A program made the translations under genes and the position numbers. Shown one piece after another: positions 1-8,213 of a stretch of 64,000 bases of DNA. This stretch comes from Puia sp963703355 (GTDB lineage Bacteria > Bacteroidota > Bacteroidia > Chitinophagales > Chitinophagaceae), in assembly GCA_963703355.1 (NCBI GenBank), contig OY969813.1, positions 3,224,001-3,288,000 of the forward strand, given 5' to 3'. The notes under the pieces are model-generated. The model did no database searches and had not been told where the DNA came from. It saw only the letters and a program-made list of their open reading frames with translations. The stretch's first letter is position 1. Every line of letters begins with the position of its first letter.

Positions 1-2
1 AA

Positions 3-401
3 TATGGTACGGCAAATTACTTTGCCGGTAATTACAAATCTGCCGACAGTATTTTTTGCGGTGTCTATGAATCCAAATATCCGAATGAAATTTACGGGTA
101 TCTGTGGTGTGCAAAAGCCAAACAGGCTCAGGACGATAGTACAAACTCCGGAGGACTGGCCGTTGATGCATATGAAAAACTGGCACAGTTTGCAAGATCT
201 TCACCAGACTCTGCGAAATATAAAACGCAAGTTGTAGGTGCTTATTTTTATCTGGCGAGTTATTACAACGACATCAAAAAGGACAAAGCGAAAACAATTG
301 AGTATATGCAAAAAGTACTCGAAGTAGATCCAACGAATGCTTCCGCTCAGAATGTCATAAGCAGGTTAACGAAACAAAAAGCCAAAAGCTCCAGCAAATG
401 A
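3..401 (+). CDS. TPR-repeat protein, C-terminal part (5' end outside window)
   Basis: The frame is open from the window edge to a TGA at 399-401 and encodes 132 residues. The residues read as helical tetratricopeptide-like repeats with YxxA/AxxxY patterns. The last repeat has the canonical AKTIEYMQKVLEVDPTNASA form, which is a classic TPR signature (A/Y at helix A, a conserved DP..A at the turn). A lysine/serine-rich tail follows. It is probably the end of a large Bacteroidota TPR lipoprotein or scaffold. The full domain layout cannot be judged because the N-terminus is missing. The gene is closed by a strong terminator and is not part of the nuo operon. Confidence 0.75.
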   Translation, partial: YGTANYFAGNYKSADSIFCGVYESKYPNEIYGYLWCAKAKQAQDDSTNSGGLAVDAYEKLAQFARSSPDSAKYKTQVVGAYFYLASYYNDIKKDKAKTIEYMQKVLEVDPTNASAQNVISRLTKQKAKSSSK

Positions 402-420
402 TATAATGAAATAATAATAT

Positions 421-455
421 AAAAGCCCCTGAAGATCTTTTCAGGGGCTTTTTAG
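421..455 (+). terminator. Rho-independent terminator
   Basis: A 13-bp stem with arms AAAAGCCCCTGAA and TTCAGGGGCTTTT around a short loop is followed by a T run. It lies 20 nt after the TPR gene and about 50 nt before the complex I promoter, so it separates the two transcription units. Confidence 0.9.
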
Positions 456-502
456 TTAATACAGAGCTCAAAACAATCCCATGAAATCTGAATGTCCTGT
501 AT

Positions 503-510
503 TACTTTTG
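503..510 (+). promoter_or_regulatory. Possible -7 box of the nuo operon promoter
   Basis: TACTTTTG matches the Bacteroidota -7 consensus TAnnTTTG exactly. It lies 11-20 nt before the candidate ATG codons at 522 and 531 and after the upstream terminator. I do not see a clean -33 TTTG at the ideal spacing, so this is tentative. If correct, it rules out a nuoA start at 492. Confidence 0.35.
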
Positions 511-530
511 TATGCAATGCAATGGTATTT

Positions 531-938
531 ATGACTTCAATTCTTCTGCAGTCTGCGAATCTGATTTCTAATTCAAGTAGTGCAAGCGATTATTTGCCAA
601 TTGTTATACAGTTACTCTTAGCCGGTGCATTTGTTTTTCTTGTAATCGGTGTTACGCATTTGCTGGGCCCTAAGAGAAAAACGGATGAGAAACTTAAAAA
701 CTTCGAAAGTGGTATTGAGTCTGTCGGAAATGCCCGTCAGCCCATGGCCATAAAATATTTCTTAATCGCAATATTGTTTGTACTGTTTGATGTTGAAGTC
801 ATATTCTTTTATCCATATGCTGTTAATTTCCGGGCTTTAGGATGGTATGGATTTGCCGAAGTGTTGTTGTTTGTTTTTTTCTTCCTGATTGGGTTTGTTT
901 ACATCGTGAAGAAAGGTGCATTGCAATGGGAGGATTGA
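531..938 (+). CDS. nuoA: NADH-quinone oxidoreductase subunit A
   Basis: NuoA is a small membrane subunit of complex I with three transmembrane helices, located where the membrane arm meets the peripheral arm. The family signatures are visible: LLGPKR after the first helix, the FESGIE loop with its conserved acidic residue, and a second helix ending in VLFDVEVIFFYP. The frame is open from 492, but the first 13 residues are poorly hydrophobic and the likely promoter lies inside them, so I take the ATG at 531 (135 residues); 522 is the alternative. It is the first gene of a 14-subunit operon. Confidence 0.93.
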   Translation: MTSILLQSANLISNSSSASDYLPIVIQLLLAGAFVFLVIGVTHLLGPKRKTDEKLKNFESGIESVGNARQPMAIKYFLIAILFVLFDVEVIFFYPYAVNFRALGWYGFAEVLLFVFFFLIGFVYIVKKGALQWED

Positions 939-996
939 GGCGATGAAGAGCATGCCAGTTCGTTACTATCCGGATGGATTATAAAAAGCTTAGAAC

Positions 997-1587
997 ATGT
1001 CAAGACCAGTAAGATTTAATGTGAATACGGTACCTGCTGATACCAAAAACGGAATCAGCATTGCAGACATGCCGGCCGGGCAGGAGGGAGATGGATTTTT
1101 TGCCACCAAACTAAGTGATGCAGTGGGGTTAGCCAGAAAAAATTCTATGTGGCCGCTGCCTTTTGCCACTTCCTGTTGCGGAATAGAATTCATGGCGACC
1201 ATGGGATCTCATTATGATCTCGGCAGATTTGGTGCTGAGCGAATCGGATTCTCACCCCGCCAGTGTGATCTGCTGATGGTAATGGGCACTATTGCAAAAA
1301 AAATGGGACCTATTTTAAAAGAAGTATATCTCCAGATGGCAGAGCCAAGATGGGTTATGGCGGTAGGGGCCTGCGCTTCTTCAGGCGGTATTTTTGATTC
1401 CTATTCTGTACTACAGGGAATTGATCAGATCATACCCGTTGACGTATATGTGCCTGGATGTCCTCCCAGACCCGAAGGCATACTCGATGGTTTTATGAGG
1501 ATTCAGGATCTGGTAGGAGAAGAATCATTCCGTAGAAGAAATGGTGAACAGTATCGGGAACTCATGCAGAGTTATGGAATCAAGTGA
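997..1587 (+). CDS. nuoB: NADH-quinone oxidoreductase subunit B
   Basis: NuoB holds cluster N2, the last iron-sulfur centre before quinone. All four ligands are present: adjacent Cys60-Cys61 in the TSCCGIEFMA motif, Cys126 in GACASSGG and Cys155 in PGCPPRPE. At 196 residues it is a usual length, with a slightly long N-terminus. It starts with ATG 58 nt after nuoA. A palindromic repeat element follows directly after the stop. Confidence 0.97.
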   Translation: MSRPVRFNVNTVPADTKNGISIADMPAGQEGDGFFATKLSDAVGLARKNSMWPLPFATSCCGIEFMATMGSHYDLGRFGAERIGFSPRQCDLLMVMGTIAKKMGPILKEVYLQMAEPRWVMAVGACASSGGIFDSYSVLQGIDQIIPVDVYVPGCPPRPEGILDGFMRIQDLVGEESFRRRNGEQYRELMQSYGIK

Positions 1588-1720
1588 AGTATGGGAGTAT
1601 GGGAAACTTTAAAACGAAAAATAAAACAATTATCAAAAATATCAAAATGAGGGTAGTTGGTACAGGATCCGGAAGTGTTCTAGTCACTTCCATACTCCCA
1701 TACCCCCATACTCCCATACT
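1588..1720. repeat. Intercistronic palindromic repeat element, copy A1
   Basis: The spacer between nuoB and nuoC begins with tandem AGTATGGG octamers and ends with their reverse complement (CCCATACT repeated). These arms could pair over about 16 bp in RNA. Between them is a core of about 90 bp (AACTTTAAAACG ... AAAATGAGGGTAGTT ... GTGTTCTAGTCAC). The core is almost identical to that of copy A2 between nuoC and nuoD. It looks like a non-coding, MITE-like insertion. Confidence 0.85.
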
Positions 1721-1726
1721 TTCTCG

Positions 1727-2224
1727 ATGGACAATTCATTCGTAAAACAAAAACTGCAGGAACAATTCGGCGAATCGGTTAAAGGATTCGAAGAACCATA
1801 TGGGTTGCTCACCTTCGAGTCTCCAAAGGACCTGAATCTTAAAATACTTCAGTTTCTTTATGATGACCCGGAGTTGCGCTTCCAGTTTCTTACAGATCTT
1901 ACAGCAGTTCATTATCCAATTTGGAAAGGACGGGAACTGGCTGTTGTATATCATCTGCACAATCTGGTAGACAATATTCGCATACGCTATAAAATATTTA
2001 CAGATATAGAAAAACCGGATGTTTTTACCGCCACCAAATTGTTTGAATCTGCAAACTGGATGGAAAGAGAAACATATGATTTCTATGGGGTCAATTTTGT
2101 TGGTCATCCAAATTTGAAAAGAATCCTGAATGTGGATGAAATGAATTATTTCCCGATGCGAAAAGAATTTCCACTCGAAGATCAGACAAGAATTGATAAA
2201 GACGACGCGATGTTTGGGCGATAG
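1727..2224 (+). CDS. nuoC: NADH-quinone oxidoreductase subunit C
   Basis: This is the 30-kDa complex I subunit of the peripheral arm, which pairs with NuoD. The family signature is clear near residues 110-135: WMERETYDFYGVNFVGHP followed by RIL (WxERExxDxxGxxFxGHPxxxRIL). It is 165 residues long, a normal size for an unfused NuoC, and separate from nuoD, unlike the NuoCD fusion of E. coli. It lies between two repeat elements (A1 and A2), and the 5' repeat ends only 6 nt before the ATG. Confidence 0.96.
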   Translation: MDNSFVKQKLQEQFGESVKGFEEPYGLLTFESPKDLNLKILQFLYDDPELRFQFLTDLTAVHYPIWKGRELAVVYHLHNLVDNIRIRYKIFTDIEKPDVFTATKLFESANWMERETYDFYGVNFVGHPNLKRILNVDEMNYFPMRKEFPLEDQTRIDKDDAMFGR

Positions 2225-2230
2225 GAGGGC

Positions 2231-2381
2231 AAGTATAGGAGTATGGAAGTATGGGAGTATGGGAAACTTTAAAACGAACATTATAACAATTATCAAAAAT
2301 ATTAAAATGAGGGTAGTTAGTACAGGATCCGGAAGTGTTCTAGTCACTCCCATACTCCCATACTTCCATACTCCCATACTT
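2231..2381. repeat. Intercistronic palindromic repeat element, copy A2
   Basis: Arms of AGTATGGG-type octamers on the left and their complement on the right flank the same core as copy A1, with only a handful of differences by eye. It fills the nuoC-nuoD spacer and ends about 6 nt before the nuoD ATG. The similarity of A1 and A2 implies recent copying or gene conversion. Confidence 0.85.
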
Positions 2382-2386
2382 GTATC

Positions 2387-3610
2387 ATGAGTGAGCATCA
2401 CATCAAACTCCCCGAAGGGAGCATTGAAAAAACGACGACCACGCTGAATCTGGGACCTACGCACCCGGCTACACACGGAGTATTCCAGAATATTCTGGAA
2501 CTGGATGGTGAACGCATTGTCTCAGCAGAACAAACAGTCGGTTATATCCACCGGGCTTTTGAAAAAATTGCTGAAAGAAGACCTTTATATCAGATTACAC
2601 CGCTCACGGACAGACTAAATTATTGCTCTTCTCCCATCAACAACATGGGATGGCACCTGGTATGCGAAAAACTACTTCATATAAAAACGCCTAAACGCGT
2701 GGATTATATGCGAGTTATCATAATGGAGCTGGCACGTATCTCGGACCATCTGATTTGCAATTCGGTAGTGGGTGTGGACTCCGGGGCTTTCACGGGATTT
2801 CTTTATGTAATGCAGTATCGCGAACTGATTTACGAGATATATGAAGAAATTTGCGGATCACGTCTCACCACCAATATGGGACGGATCGGTGGCTTTGAAA
2901 GAAATTTCAACTCCACAGTATTTGAGAAGCTCGAAAAATTTTTAAGAGAATATCCCGGTGTATTGAGAGAATTCGAAAACCTTTTTACGCGTAACCGTAT
3001 ATTCATGGATCGCGTGATCGGTACGGGTGGTATCAGTGCTGAGCGGGCTTTGAATTATGGATTCACAGGCCCCAATCTGCGTGCAACAGGCGTCGATTAT
3101 GACGTGAGGGTACACAGCCCCTATTCCAGTTATGAGGATTTTGATTTCGTAATTCCTGTAGGTAAATCCGGAGATAACTACGACCGCTTCCTGGTGCGCA
3201 ACCAGGAAATGTGGCAATCCTTACATATTATTGAACAGGCATATCGTAAAGTACAGGAATTCAAAGGCGCTGATGCAGAAGTTTATCATGCAGACGTACC
3301 CGAATATTTTCTTCCAAAGAAATCTGATGTCTATACAAAAATGGAAGCCCTGATCTGGCATTTCAAAATCGTAATGGGAGAAACGGAAATTCCGCCGGGA
3401 GAAGTATACAGTTGTGTGGAAGGCGGCAACGGTGAACTGGGTTTCTATCTGATCAGTGATGGGGGGCGCGCACCATATCGTCTGCATTTCCGCAGACCCT
3501 GTTTTATTTATTATCAGGCATATTCAGAATTGACGAAAGGATCGATGTTGAGTGACGCAGTGCTTACTATGAGTAGTCTGAACCTGATCGCGGGAGAGAT
3601 GGACGCATAA
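2387..3610 (+). CDS. nuoD: NADH-quinone oxidoreductase subunit D
   Basis: This is the 49-kDa subunit that forms the quinone pocket with NuoB. The N-terminal motif LGPTHPATHGVF carries the pocket histidines, followed by GYIHRAFEKIAE, DRLNYCS and the C-terminal PPGEVYSCVEGGNGELGFYL and RLHFRRPCF motifs. At 407 residues it is the normal length. The ATG start sits directly after repeat A2. A long repeat-rich spacer follows before nuoE. Confidence 0.97.
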   Translation: MSEHHIKLPEGSIEKTTTTLNLGPTHPATHGVFQNILELDGERIVSAEQTVGYIHRAFEKIAERRPLYQITPLTDRLNYCSSPINNMGWHLVCEKLLHIKTPKRVDYMRVIIMELARISDHLICNSVVGVDSGAFTGFLYVMQYRELIYEIYEEICGSRLTTNMGRIGGFERNFNSTVFEKLEKFLREYPGVLREFENLFTRNRIFMDRVIGTGGISAERALNYGFTGPNLRATGVDYDVRVHSPYSSYEDFDFVIPVGKSGDNYDRFLVRNQEMWQSLHIIEQAYRKVQEFKGADAEVYHADVPEYFLPKKSDVYTKMEALIWHFKIVMGETEIPPGEVYSCVEGGNGELGFYLISDGGRAPYRLHFRRPCFIYYQAYSELTKGSMLSDAVLTMSSLNLIAGEMDA

Positions 3611-3613
3611 GAA

Positions 3614-3745
3614 AGTATGGGAGTATGGGAGTATGGGAGTGTGGGAGTTTAGTATAGGAGTATATGAGTATAAGAATGAGTATAAGAGTTTTTAAATAAC
3701 CCATAATCCATAACCCATAACTCATAATCTATAACCAATATAATA
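3614..3745. repeat. Intercistronic tandem repeat, hybrid arms (A3)
   Basis: The left half is AGTATGGG octamers degenerating to AGTATAGGAGTATATGAG. The right half is a different unit, repeated ATAACCCATA/ATAACTCATA. The two halves belong to two of the repeat families found elsewhere in the operon, so the arms are not good complements here. No gene is seen in the spacer. Confidence 0.7.
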
Positions 3746-3753
3746 ATCATAGT

Positions 3754-4272
3754 TTGAAACCGCATTTAAGTGAATTGAGTTTTCCGCCGGAGAAACTGGC
3801 AAAAGTAAAAGAGCTGATTTCCAGATATCCGGAAGGCAAACAGAAATCTGCCATCCTGCCCATTCTGCACCTGGCACAGGACCATTTTGGTGGATGGCTT
3901 AGTCCGGAAGTGATGGACTATGTTGCACAGTTACTCAATATACTTCCGGTTGAGGTATATGAGGTGGCCACTTTCTATTCGATGTACAATCTGAAGCCGG
4001 TTGGGAAATATGTATTTGAAGTTTGTCAAACGGGTCCCTGTATGATTAATGGCAGCGACGATATCATTCAGTACATCAAAACAACCTTGAGCATTGGCGT
4101 AGGCGAAACTACTTCAGATGGGATGTTCACGTTGAAAACTGTGGAATGTCTCGGCGCCTGTGGTTATGCTCCGATGATGCAATTAGGAAAATCATATCGC
4201 GAACATCTGACAAAAGAAAAAGTAGACGCTATTATTGCAGAGTGCAGAAAGTTTGCGTCGGTAAATAATTGA
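3754..4272 (+). CDS. nuoE: NADH-quinone oxidoreductase subunit E
   Basis: This is the 24-kDa subunit with a thioredoxin-like [2Fe-2S] domain. The cluster N1a ligands are visible as Cys91 and Cys96 (VCQTGPCM) and Cys132 and Cys136 (ECLGACGYAP). An N-terminal helical region with YPEGKQKSAILPILHLAQ is typical of the family. The only reasonable start is TTG at 3754, since no ATG lies in frame before residue 54. The length is 172 residues. It works with NuoF and NuoG as the NADH dehydrogenase module. Confidence 0.95.
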   Translation: MKPHLSELSFPPEKLAKVKELISRYPEGKQKSAILPILHLAQDHFGGWLSPEVMDYVAQLLNILPVEVYEVATFYSMYNLKPVGKYVFEVCQTGPCMINGSDDIIQYIKTTLSIGVGETTSDGMFTLKTVECLGACGYAPMMQLGKSYREHLTKEKVDAIIAECRKFASVNN

Positions 4273-4273
4273 G

Positions 4274-4316
4274 GAAAGTGTGGAAGTGTGGTAGTGTGGT
4301 AGTGTGGTAGTGTGAT
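4274..4316. repeat. GTGTGGTA tandem repeat after nuoE
   Basis: About five degenerate copies of the octamer GTGTGGTA follow the nuoE stop. There is no complementary right arm here; the spacer continues with ordinary sequence to nuoF. Confidence 0.6.
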
Positions 4317-4391
4317 GGTGATTCACCAACCATTGAGAAGCATAGATGGAAGAGAGTATAAAAGTGAAGATGATTTCAATTAGATAAAATA

Positions 4392-5753
4392 ATGTCTAGA
4401 AAATTATTACTGGAAAAAATTGCTGTTGAAGGAATCCGAACCTTCGACGTGTACCGAAGGGAAGGCGGTTACAACAGTGTTGAAAAGGCACTGAAACAAA
4501 TGACACCCGACCAGGTAACGGATGAGGTTAAAAAAAGCGGACTGCGTGGTCGCGGAGGAGCCGGATTTCCAACTGGTATGAAATGGAGTTTTATTGCTAA
4601 GCCTGAAGGTGTGCCTCGTCACCTGGTTTGTAATGCCGATGAAAGTGAGCCCGGTACTTTCAAGGATCGTTACCTCATGGAGTTTCTTCCTCACCTGTTG
4701 ATCGAAGGATTGATTGTTTCTTCCTATGCCCTGGGCAGCCATGTTACTTACATATATATTCGTGGCGAGTATGCCTGGATTATCGACATCCTGGAAACGG
4801 CCATCAATGAAGCAAAATCAAAAGGATTTCTGGGAAATAATATTCTGGGAACCGGGTTTGACCTGGAAATCTATGTTCACCGGGGCGCCGGAGCATATAT
4901 CTGTGGTGAAGAAACGGCATTGCTGGAAAGCCTGGAGGGAAAACGTGGCAACCCCCGAATCAAACCGCCATTCCCGGCAGTAAAGGGAGCGTGGGACAGG
5001 CCAACCGTTGTAAATAATGTAGAAACGCTGGCCGCAGTTGTTCCGATCATCAATCTCGGTGGAGAAGAATATGCCAAAATAGGTATTGGAAAATCAACGG
5101 GTACCAAACTGATTTCTGCCTGTGGTAATATCAATAAACCTGGCGTGTACGAAATCGACATGACGATTTCCGTGGAAGATTTCATCTACAGCGATGAATG
5201 GTGTGGAGGCATAGCAAAGGGTAAAAAATTAAAAGCCTGTATTCCAGGCGGATCATCCGTTCCCATTCTCCCGGCCAATCTGCTGTTAAGAACAGTGAAG
5301 GGAGAAAAAAGACTGATGAATTATGAAAGTCTTTCGGATGGTGGCTTCGCGAAAGGCTCCATGCTCGGATCGGGAGGTTTTATTGTACTGGATGAAGATC
5401 AATGCGTAGTGAAGAACACACTTACATTTGCAAGGTTTTATCGCCACGAAAGTTGTGGTCAGTGCTCACCCTGTCGTGAAGGAACCGGATGGATGGAAAA
5501 AATATTGACGAATATTGAAAAGGGCAAAGGAAAGATGAGCGATGTGGACCTGCTATGGGATATTCAACGCAAGATAGAAGGCAACACGATTTGTCCGCTT
5601 GGTGACGCGGCTGCATGGCCGGTGGCCGCAGCGATACGCCACTTTCGTGATGAATTTGAATGGCATATCTTGAATCCGCAGGAAAGTCAGATCAGAAATT
5701 ATGGCCTGGCACATTATGCGGATCCATTAGAGCCGGTTGTAGCGGCTGTGTAG
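4392..5753 (+). CDS. nuoF: NADH-quinone oxidoreductase subunit F
   Basis: This is the 51-kDa NADH- and FMN-binding subunit, the entry point for electrons. The FMN/NADH loop GLRGRGGAGFPTGMKW lies at about residues 50-65 and the second nucleotide-binding motif GAGAYICGEETALLES at 165-180. Cluster N3 ligands are Cys355, Cys358 and Cys361 (SCGQCSPCREGTGW) and Cys401 (TICPLGDAAAWP). It has 453 residues, somewhat longer than E. coli NuoF, with an ATG start. Confidence 0.97.
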   Translation: MSRKLLLEKIAVEGIRTFDVYRREGGYNSVEKALKQMTPDQVTDEVKKSGLRGRGGAGFPTGMKWSFIAKPEGVPRHLVCNADESEPGTFKDRYLMEFLPHLLIEGLIVSSYALGSHVTYIYIRGEYAWIIDILETAINEAKSKGFLGNNILGTGFDLEIYVHRGAGAYICGEETALLESLEGKRGNPRIKPPFPAVKGAWDRPTVVNNVETLAAVVPIINLGGEEYAKIGIGKSTGTKLISACGNINKPGVYEIDMTISVEDFIYSDEWCGGIAKGKKLKACIPGGSSVPILPANLLLRTVKGEKRLMNYESLSDGGFAKGSMLGSGGFIVLDEDQCVVKNTLTFARFYRHESCGQCSPCREGTGWMEKILTNIEKGKGKMSDVDLLWDIQRKIEGNTICPLGDAAAWPVAAAIRHFRDEFEWHILNPQESQIRNYGLAHYADPLEPVVAAV

Positions 5754-5768
5754 AGCCGATAACAAAAA

Positions 5769-5848
5769 TGCGTTGAGCGTTACGCGTTAAGCTCAGGAGT
5801 TTTATAAATGATGCGCGTTACGCGTTAAGCGTTCCGCCTTAAGCTTTA
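5769..5848. repeat. GCGTTAA-type repeat between nuoF and nuoG
   Basis: Heptamer-based sequence. A 16-bp direct repeat GCGTTACGCGTTAAGC occurs at 5777-5792 and 5815-5830, and further GCGTTCCGCCTTAAGC units run up to the nuoG start. It is a different unit from repeat A but placed in the same way, between operon genes. Confidence 0.75.
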
Positions 5849-5852
5849 AAAG

Positions 5853-6968
5853 ATGGCTGAAGAAAAAAAATTATTTAAGGTTACAATCGATAATATCCAG
5901 ATCGAAGTGGAACCCGGTACGTCGATTCTCAATGCAGCTCGCAAAATCGGAGGCGATGTGGCCCCGCCTGCCATGTGCTACTATAGTACATTAAAAGGCA
6001 GCGGAGGTAAATGCCGCACCTGCCTGGTGGAAGTTGCCGCCGGATCTACTGCAGATCCGAGACCGATGCCCAAGCTGGTAGCCAGTTGCCGCACGAACGT
6101 GATGGATGGAATGGTAGTAAAAAATATTACAAGCGAAAAAGTGCTCGACGCCCGCAAGGGAGTGGTGGAATTCTTACTCATCAATCATCCACTGGATTGT
6201 CCTATCTGCGATCAGGCAGGCGAATGTTCCCTACAGGATCTGAGTTATGAGCACGGCGCAGAAGCTACCCGGTATGAATTCAAAAGGCGCACTTTCGAAA
6301 AACACGATATCGGTCCTTACATCCAGTTGCATATGACCAGATGTATACTTTGTTATCGTTGCGTGTATGTGGCAGATCAACTGACGCAAAAACGTGAACA
6401 CGGTATCCTGGATCGCGGAGATCATTCTGAAATAGCTACTTATATTCACAAGGCTCTGGAAAGTGATTTCATCGGAAATATCGTGGATGTATGCCCGGTA
6501 GGAGCACTCACAGATAAAACATTCCGTTTTAAAAACCGCGTCTGGTTCTTGAAACCTCAGGATGCGCATCGTGATTGTCCCAAGTGTTCCGGAAAAGTTA
6601 CTATCTGGAACCGGGGTGAAGAAGTATATCGCGTTACAGCAAGAAAAGACCAGTGGGGCGAGGTAAAAGATTTTATTTGTAATGAATGTCGTTTCGAAAA
6701 AAAGAAAACAGCGGATTGGACAATTGAAGGGCCCACGCTTATCAACCGTCATTCTGTAATTTCTGCAGGGCATTACGTCGGGACAGTAAAACCACAGGAA
6801 GTGATGCCCGAAGTGATGGACGGACGCGCACCCAAATTACTGATGGATATCCATAGTGTGAGTGAAGTGAACCGACCCGAAATAGATCTTTCGGAAATTC
6901 AGGGGCCGGCACATTCAACGGATTTTAAAAATGACCATTTCAATTTCAATACAAAGGAGAACGCTTGA
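5853..6968 (+). CDS. nuoG: NADH-quinone oxidoreductase subunit G, short form
   Basis: This is the 75-kDa-type subunit reduced to its electron-wire part. The [2Fe-2S] ferredoxin domain has Cys42, 54, 57 and 79. The His-Cys3 cluster site is His112, Cys116, 119 and 125 (NHPLDCPICDQAGEC). The next [4Fe-4S] site is Cys164, 167, 170 and 214. Two further CxxC pairs (242/245 and 276/279) start the Fe4S4 region of the molybdopterin family. The long C-terminal molybdopterin-like domain of E. coli NuoG is absent: 371 residues against about 900. The short form is, to my knowledge, normal in Bacteroidota. Its stop overlaps the next ORF by one base. Confidence 0.93.
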   Translation: MAEEKKLFKVTIDNIQIEVEPGTSILNAARKIGGDVAPPAMCYYSTLKGSGGKCRTCLVEVAAGSTADPRPMPKLVASCRTNVMDGMVVKNITSEKVLDARKGVVEFLLINHPLDCPICDQAGECSLQDLSYEHGAEATRYEFKRRTFEKHDIGPYIQLHMTRCILCYRCVYVADQLTQKREHGILDRGDHSEIATYIHKALESDFIGNIVDVCPVGALTDKTFRFKNRVWFLKPQDAHRDCPKCSGKVTIWNRGEEVYRVTARKDQWGEVKDFICNECRFEKKKTADWTIEGPTLINRHSVISAGHYVGTVKPQEVMPEVMDGRAPKLLMDIHSVSEVNRPEIDLSEIQGPAHSTDFKNDHFNFNTKENA

Positions 6969-7144
6969 TGTTGCACAACAAGTTATTCAGAATAGATATG
7001 GTGCTGGTGATTGCGGTGATCGTGTTGTTTTTTATGAAACCGGGCAGGTGGAGTGATATACTGACAGCATGTATTGCGGCCATATTTGTCATCTCGTTTG
7101 CAAATCATCTCAGACAGTATATATTATATAAGAAATTTTACTAG
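6968..7144 (+). CDS. 58-residue two-helix membrane protein inside the nuo operon
   Basis: The ATG at 6968 overlaps the nuoG stop (ATGA-type junction), and the ORF ends 4 nt before nuoH. The product has two hydrophobic stretches, MVLVIAVIVLFFM (11-23) and ILTACIAAIFVISFA (31-45), linked by KPGRWSD, with a basic tail. The tight spacing on both sides argues for translation with complex I genes. I do not recognise a family. It could be an accessory or assembly subunit, or a lineage-specific membrane peptide. Confidence 0.6.
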   Translation: MLHNKLFRIDMVLVIAVIVLFFMKPGRWSDILTACIAAIFVISFANHLRQYILYKKFY

Positions 7145-7148
7145 ATAG

Positions 7149-8213
7149 ATGCACCTACTTCTTGCGATAGACTGGTTCCTGATCATTGAAAAAGTTATTC
7201 TCATTTCAATTATCCTTGCCGTTTCCCTGCTGGTTGCCATGTATGAAACCTATGCAGAAAGAAAAGTGGCAGCGGTACTTCAGGACAGACGCGGACCGAA
7301 TCGCGCAGGTCCGTTTGGTATTCTTCAGCCGCTGGCAGATGGACTGAAATTATTTATGAAGGAGGAAATTGTTCCGAATCTGTCCAACAAGTTTTTATTC
7401 ATACTCGGTCCGGGCATCGCGATGCTCACTGCCATGATGACGAGTGCCGTAGTTCCCTGGGGTGGTAATATTCACCTTTTCGGTCGCGATATTCCGTTGC
7501 AGATAGCTGACGTAAACATAGGTATACTCTATATTTTCGGAGTCGTAAGCATGGGTGTGTATGGTGTGATGATTGGCGGCTGGGCCTCGAATAATAAATT
7601 TTCTTTACTCGCGGCAATACGTGGGGCATCTCAAATCATTTCCTATGAACTCGCCATGGGATTGACCCTGATTGCAATGCTCATGTTAACCGGTTCTCTT
7701 AGCCTGCATACGATCGTAGGGCAACAACTCGATAAAACATATTATGTCTTTTATCAGCCATTGGGATTTTTAATATTTCTCGTTTGTGCTTTTGCGGAAT
7801 GCAACCGGACGCCTTTTGATATGTCGGAAGCCGAAAGCGAATTAAATTTTGGATACCATCAGGAGTACTCCTCCATGAAACTTGGATTTTATCTTTTCGC
7901 CGAATATGTAAACATGTTTATCAGCAGTGCGGTGATGGCTACGATTTTCTGGGGAGGATATGATATACCATTTGTGAACGACGTTAATTTTGGAATACAA
8001 CACGGACAGAACCTTCTGGCAACAATGGAAGTATTGAGTTTATTTTTAAAGATTTGCGTCTTTGTTTTTGTATTTATCTGGGTGAAATGGACAGTGCCCC
8101 GTTTCCGTTACGATCAGTTGATGAAACTGGGATGGAAAGCACTCATTCCGCTGGCTATATTGAATATGCTGATAACAGGTTTTCTGGTGTTGTATCGTCA
8201 ATACGGTTTTTAA
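7149..8213 (+). CDS. nuoH: NADH-quinone oxidoreductase subunit H
   Basis: This is the membrane subunit that links the quinone cavity to the proton-pumping arm, with about eight transmembrane helices. The family motifs are YAERKVAAVLQDRRGPNRAGPFGILQPLADGLKLF near the N-terminus and AFAECNRTPFDMSEAESELNFGYHQEYSS, the acidic loop at the quinone site. It has 354 residues, slightly longer than typical. The start is ATG at 7149, 4 nt after the small ORF. Confidence 0.97.
   Translation: MHLLLAIDWFLIIEKVILISIILAVSLLVAMYETYAERKVAAVLQDRRGPNRAGPFGILQPLADGLKLFMKEEIVPNLSNKFLFILGPGIAMLTAMMTSAVVPWGGNIHLFGRDIPLQIADVNIGILYIFGVVSMGVYGVMIGGWASNNKFSLLAAIRGASQIISYELAMGLTLIAMLMLTGSLSLHTIVGQQLDKTYYVFYQPLGFLIFLVCAFAECNRTPFDMSEAESELNFGYHQEYSSMKLGFYLFAEYVNMFISSAVMATIFWGGYDIPFVNDVNFGIQHGQNLLATMEVLSLFLKICVFVFVFIWVKWTVPRFRYDQLMKLGWKALIPLAILNMLITGFLVLYRQYGF

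Noticed and set aside
492..530. nuoA start at 492
   Set aside because: The first residues are not family-like and the best -7 box lies inside them; 531 (or 522) fits better.
2193..2390. ORF with YGSMGVWKYGS / HTPILPYFHTPIL-like peptides
   Set aside because: Translation of the tandem AGTATGGG repeats, typical spurious product in genomes with such repeats.
1736..2476. Long minus-strand ORF across nuoC and nuoD start
   Set aside because: Antisense shadow of nuoC plus the repeat; codons follow the reverse of real genes and the product is low-quality.
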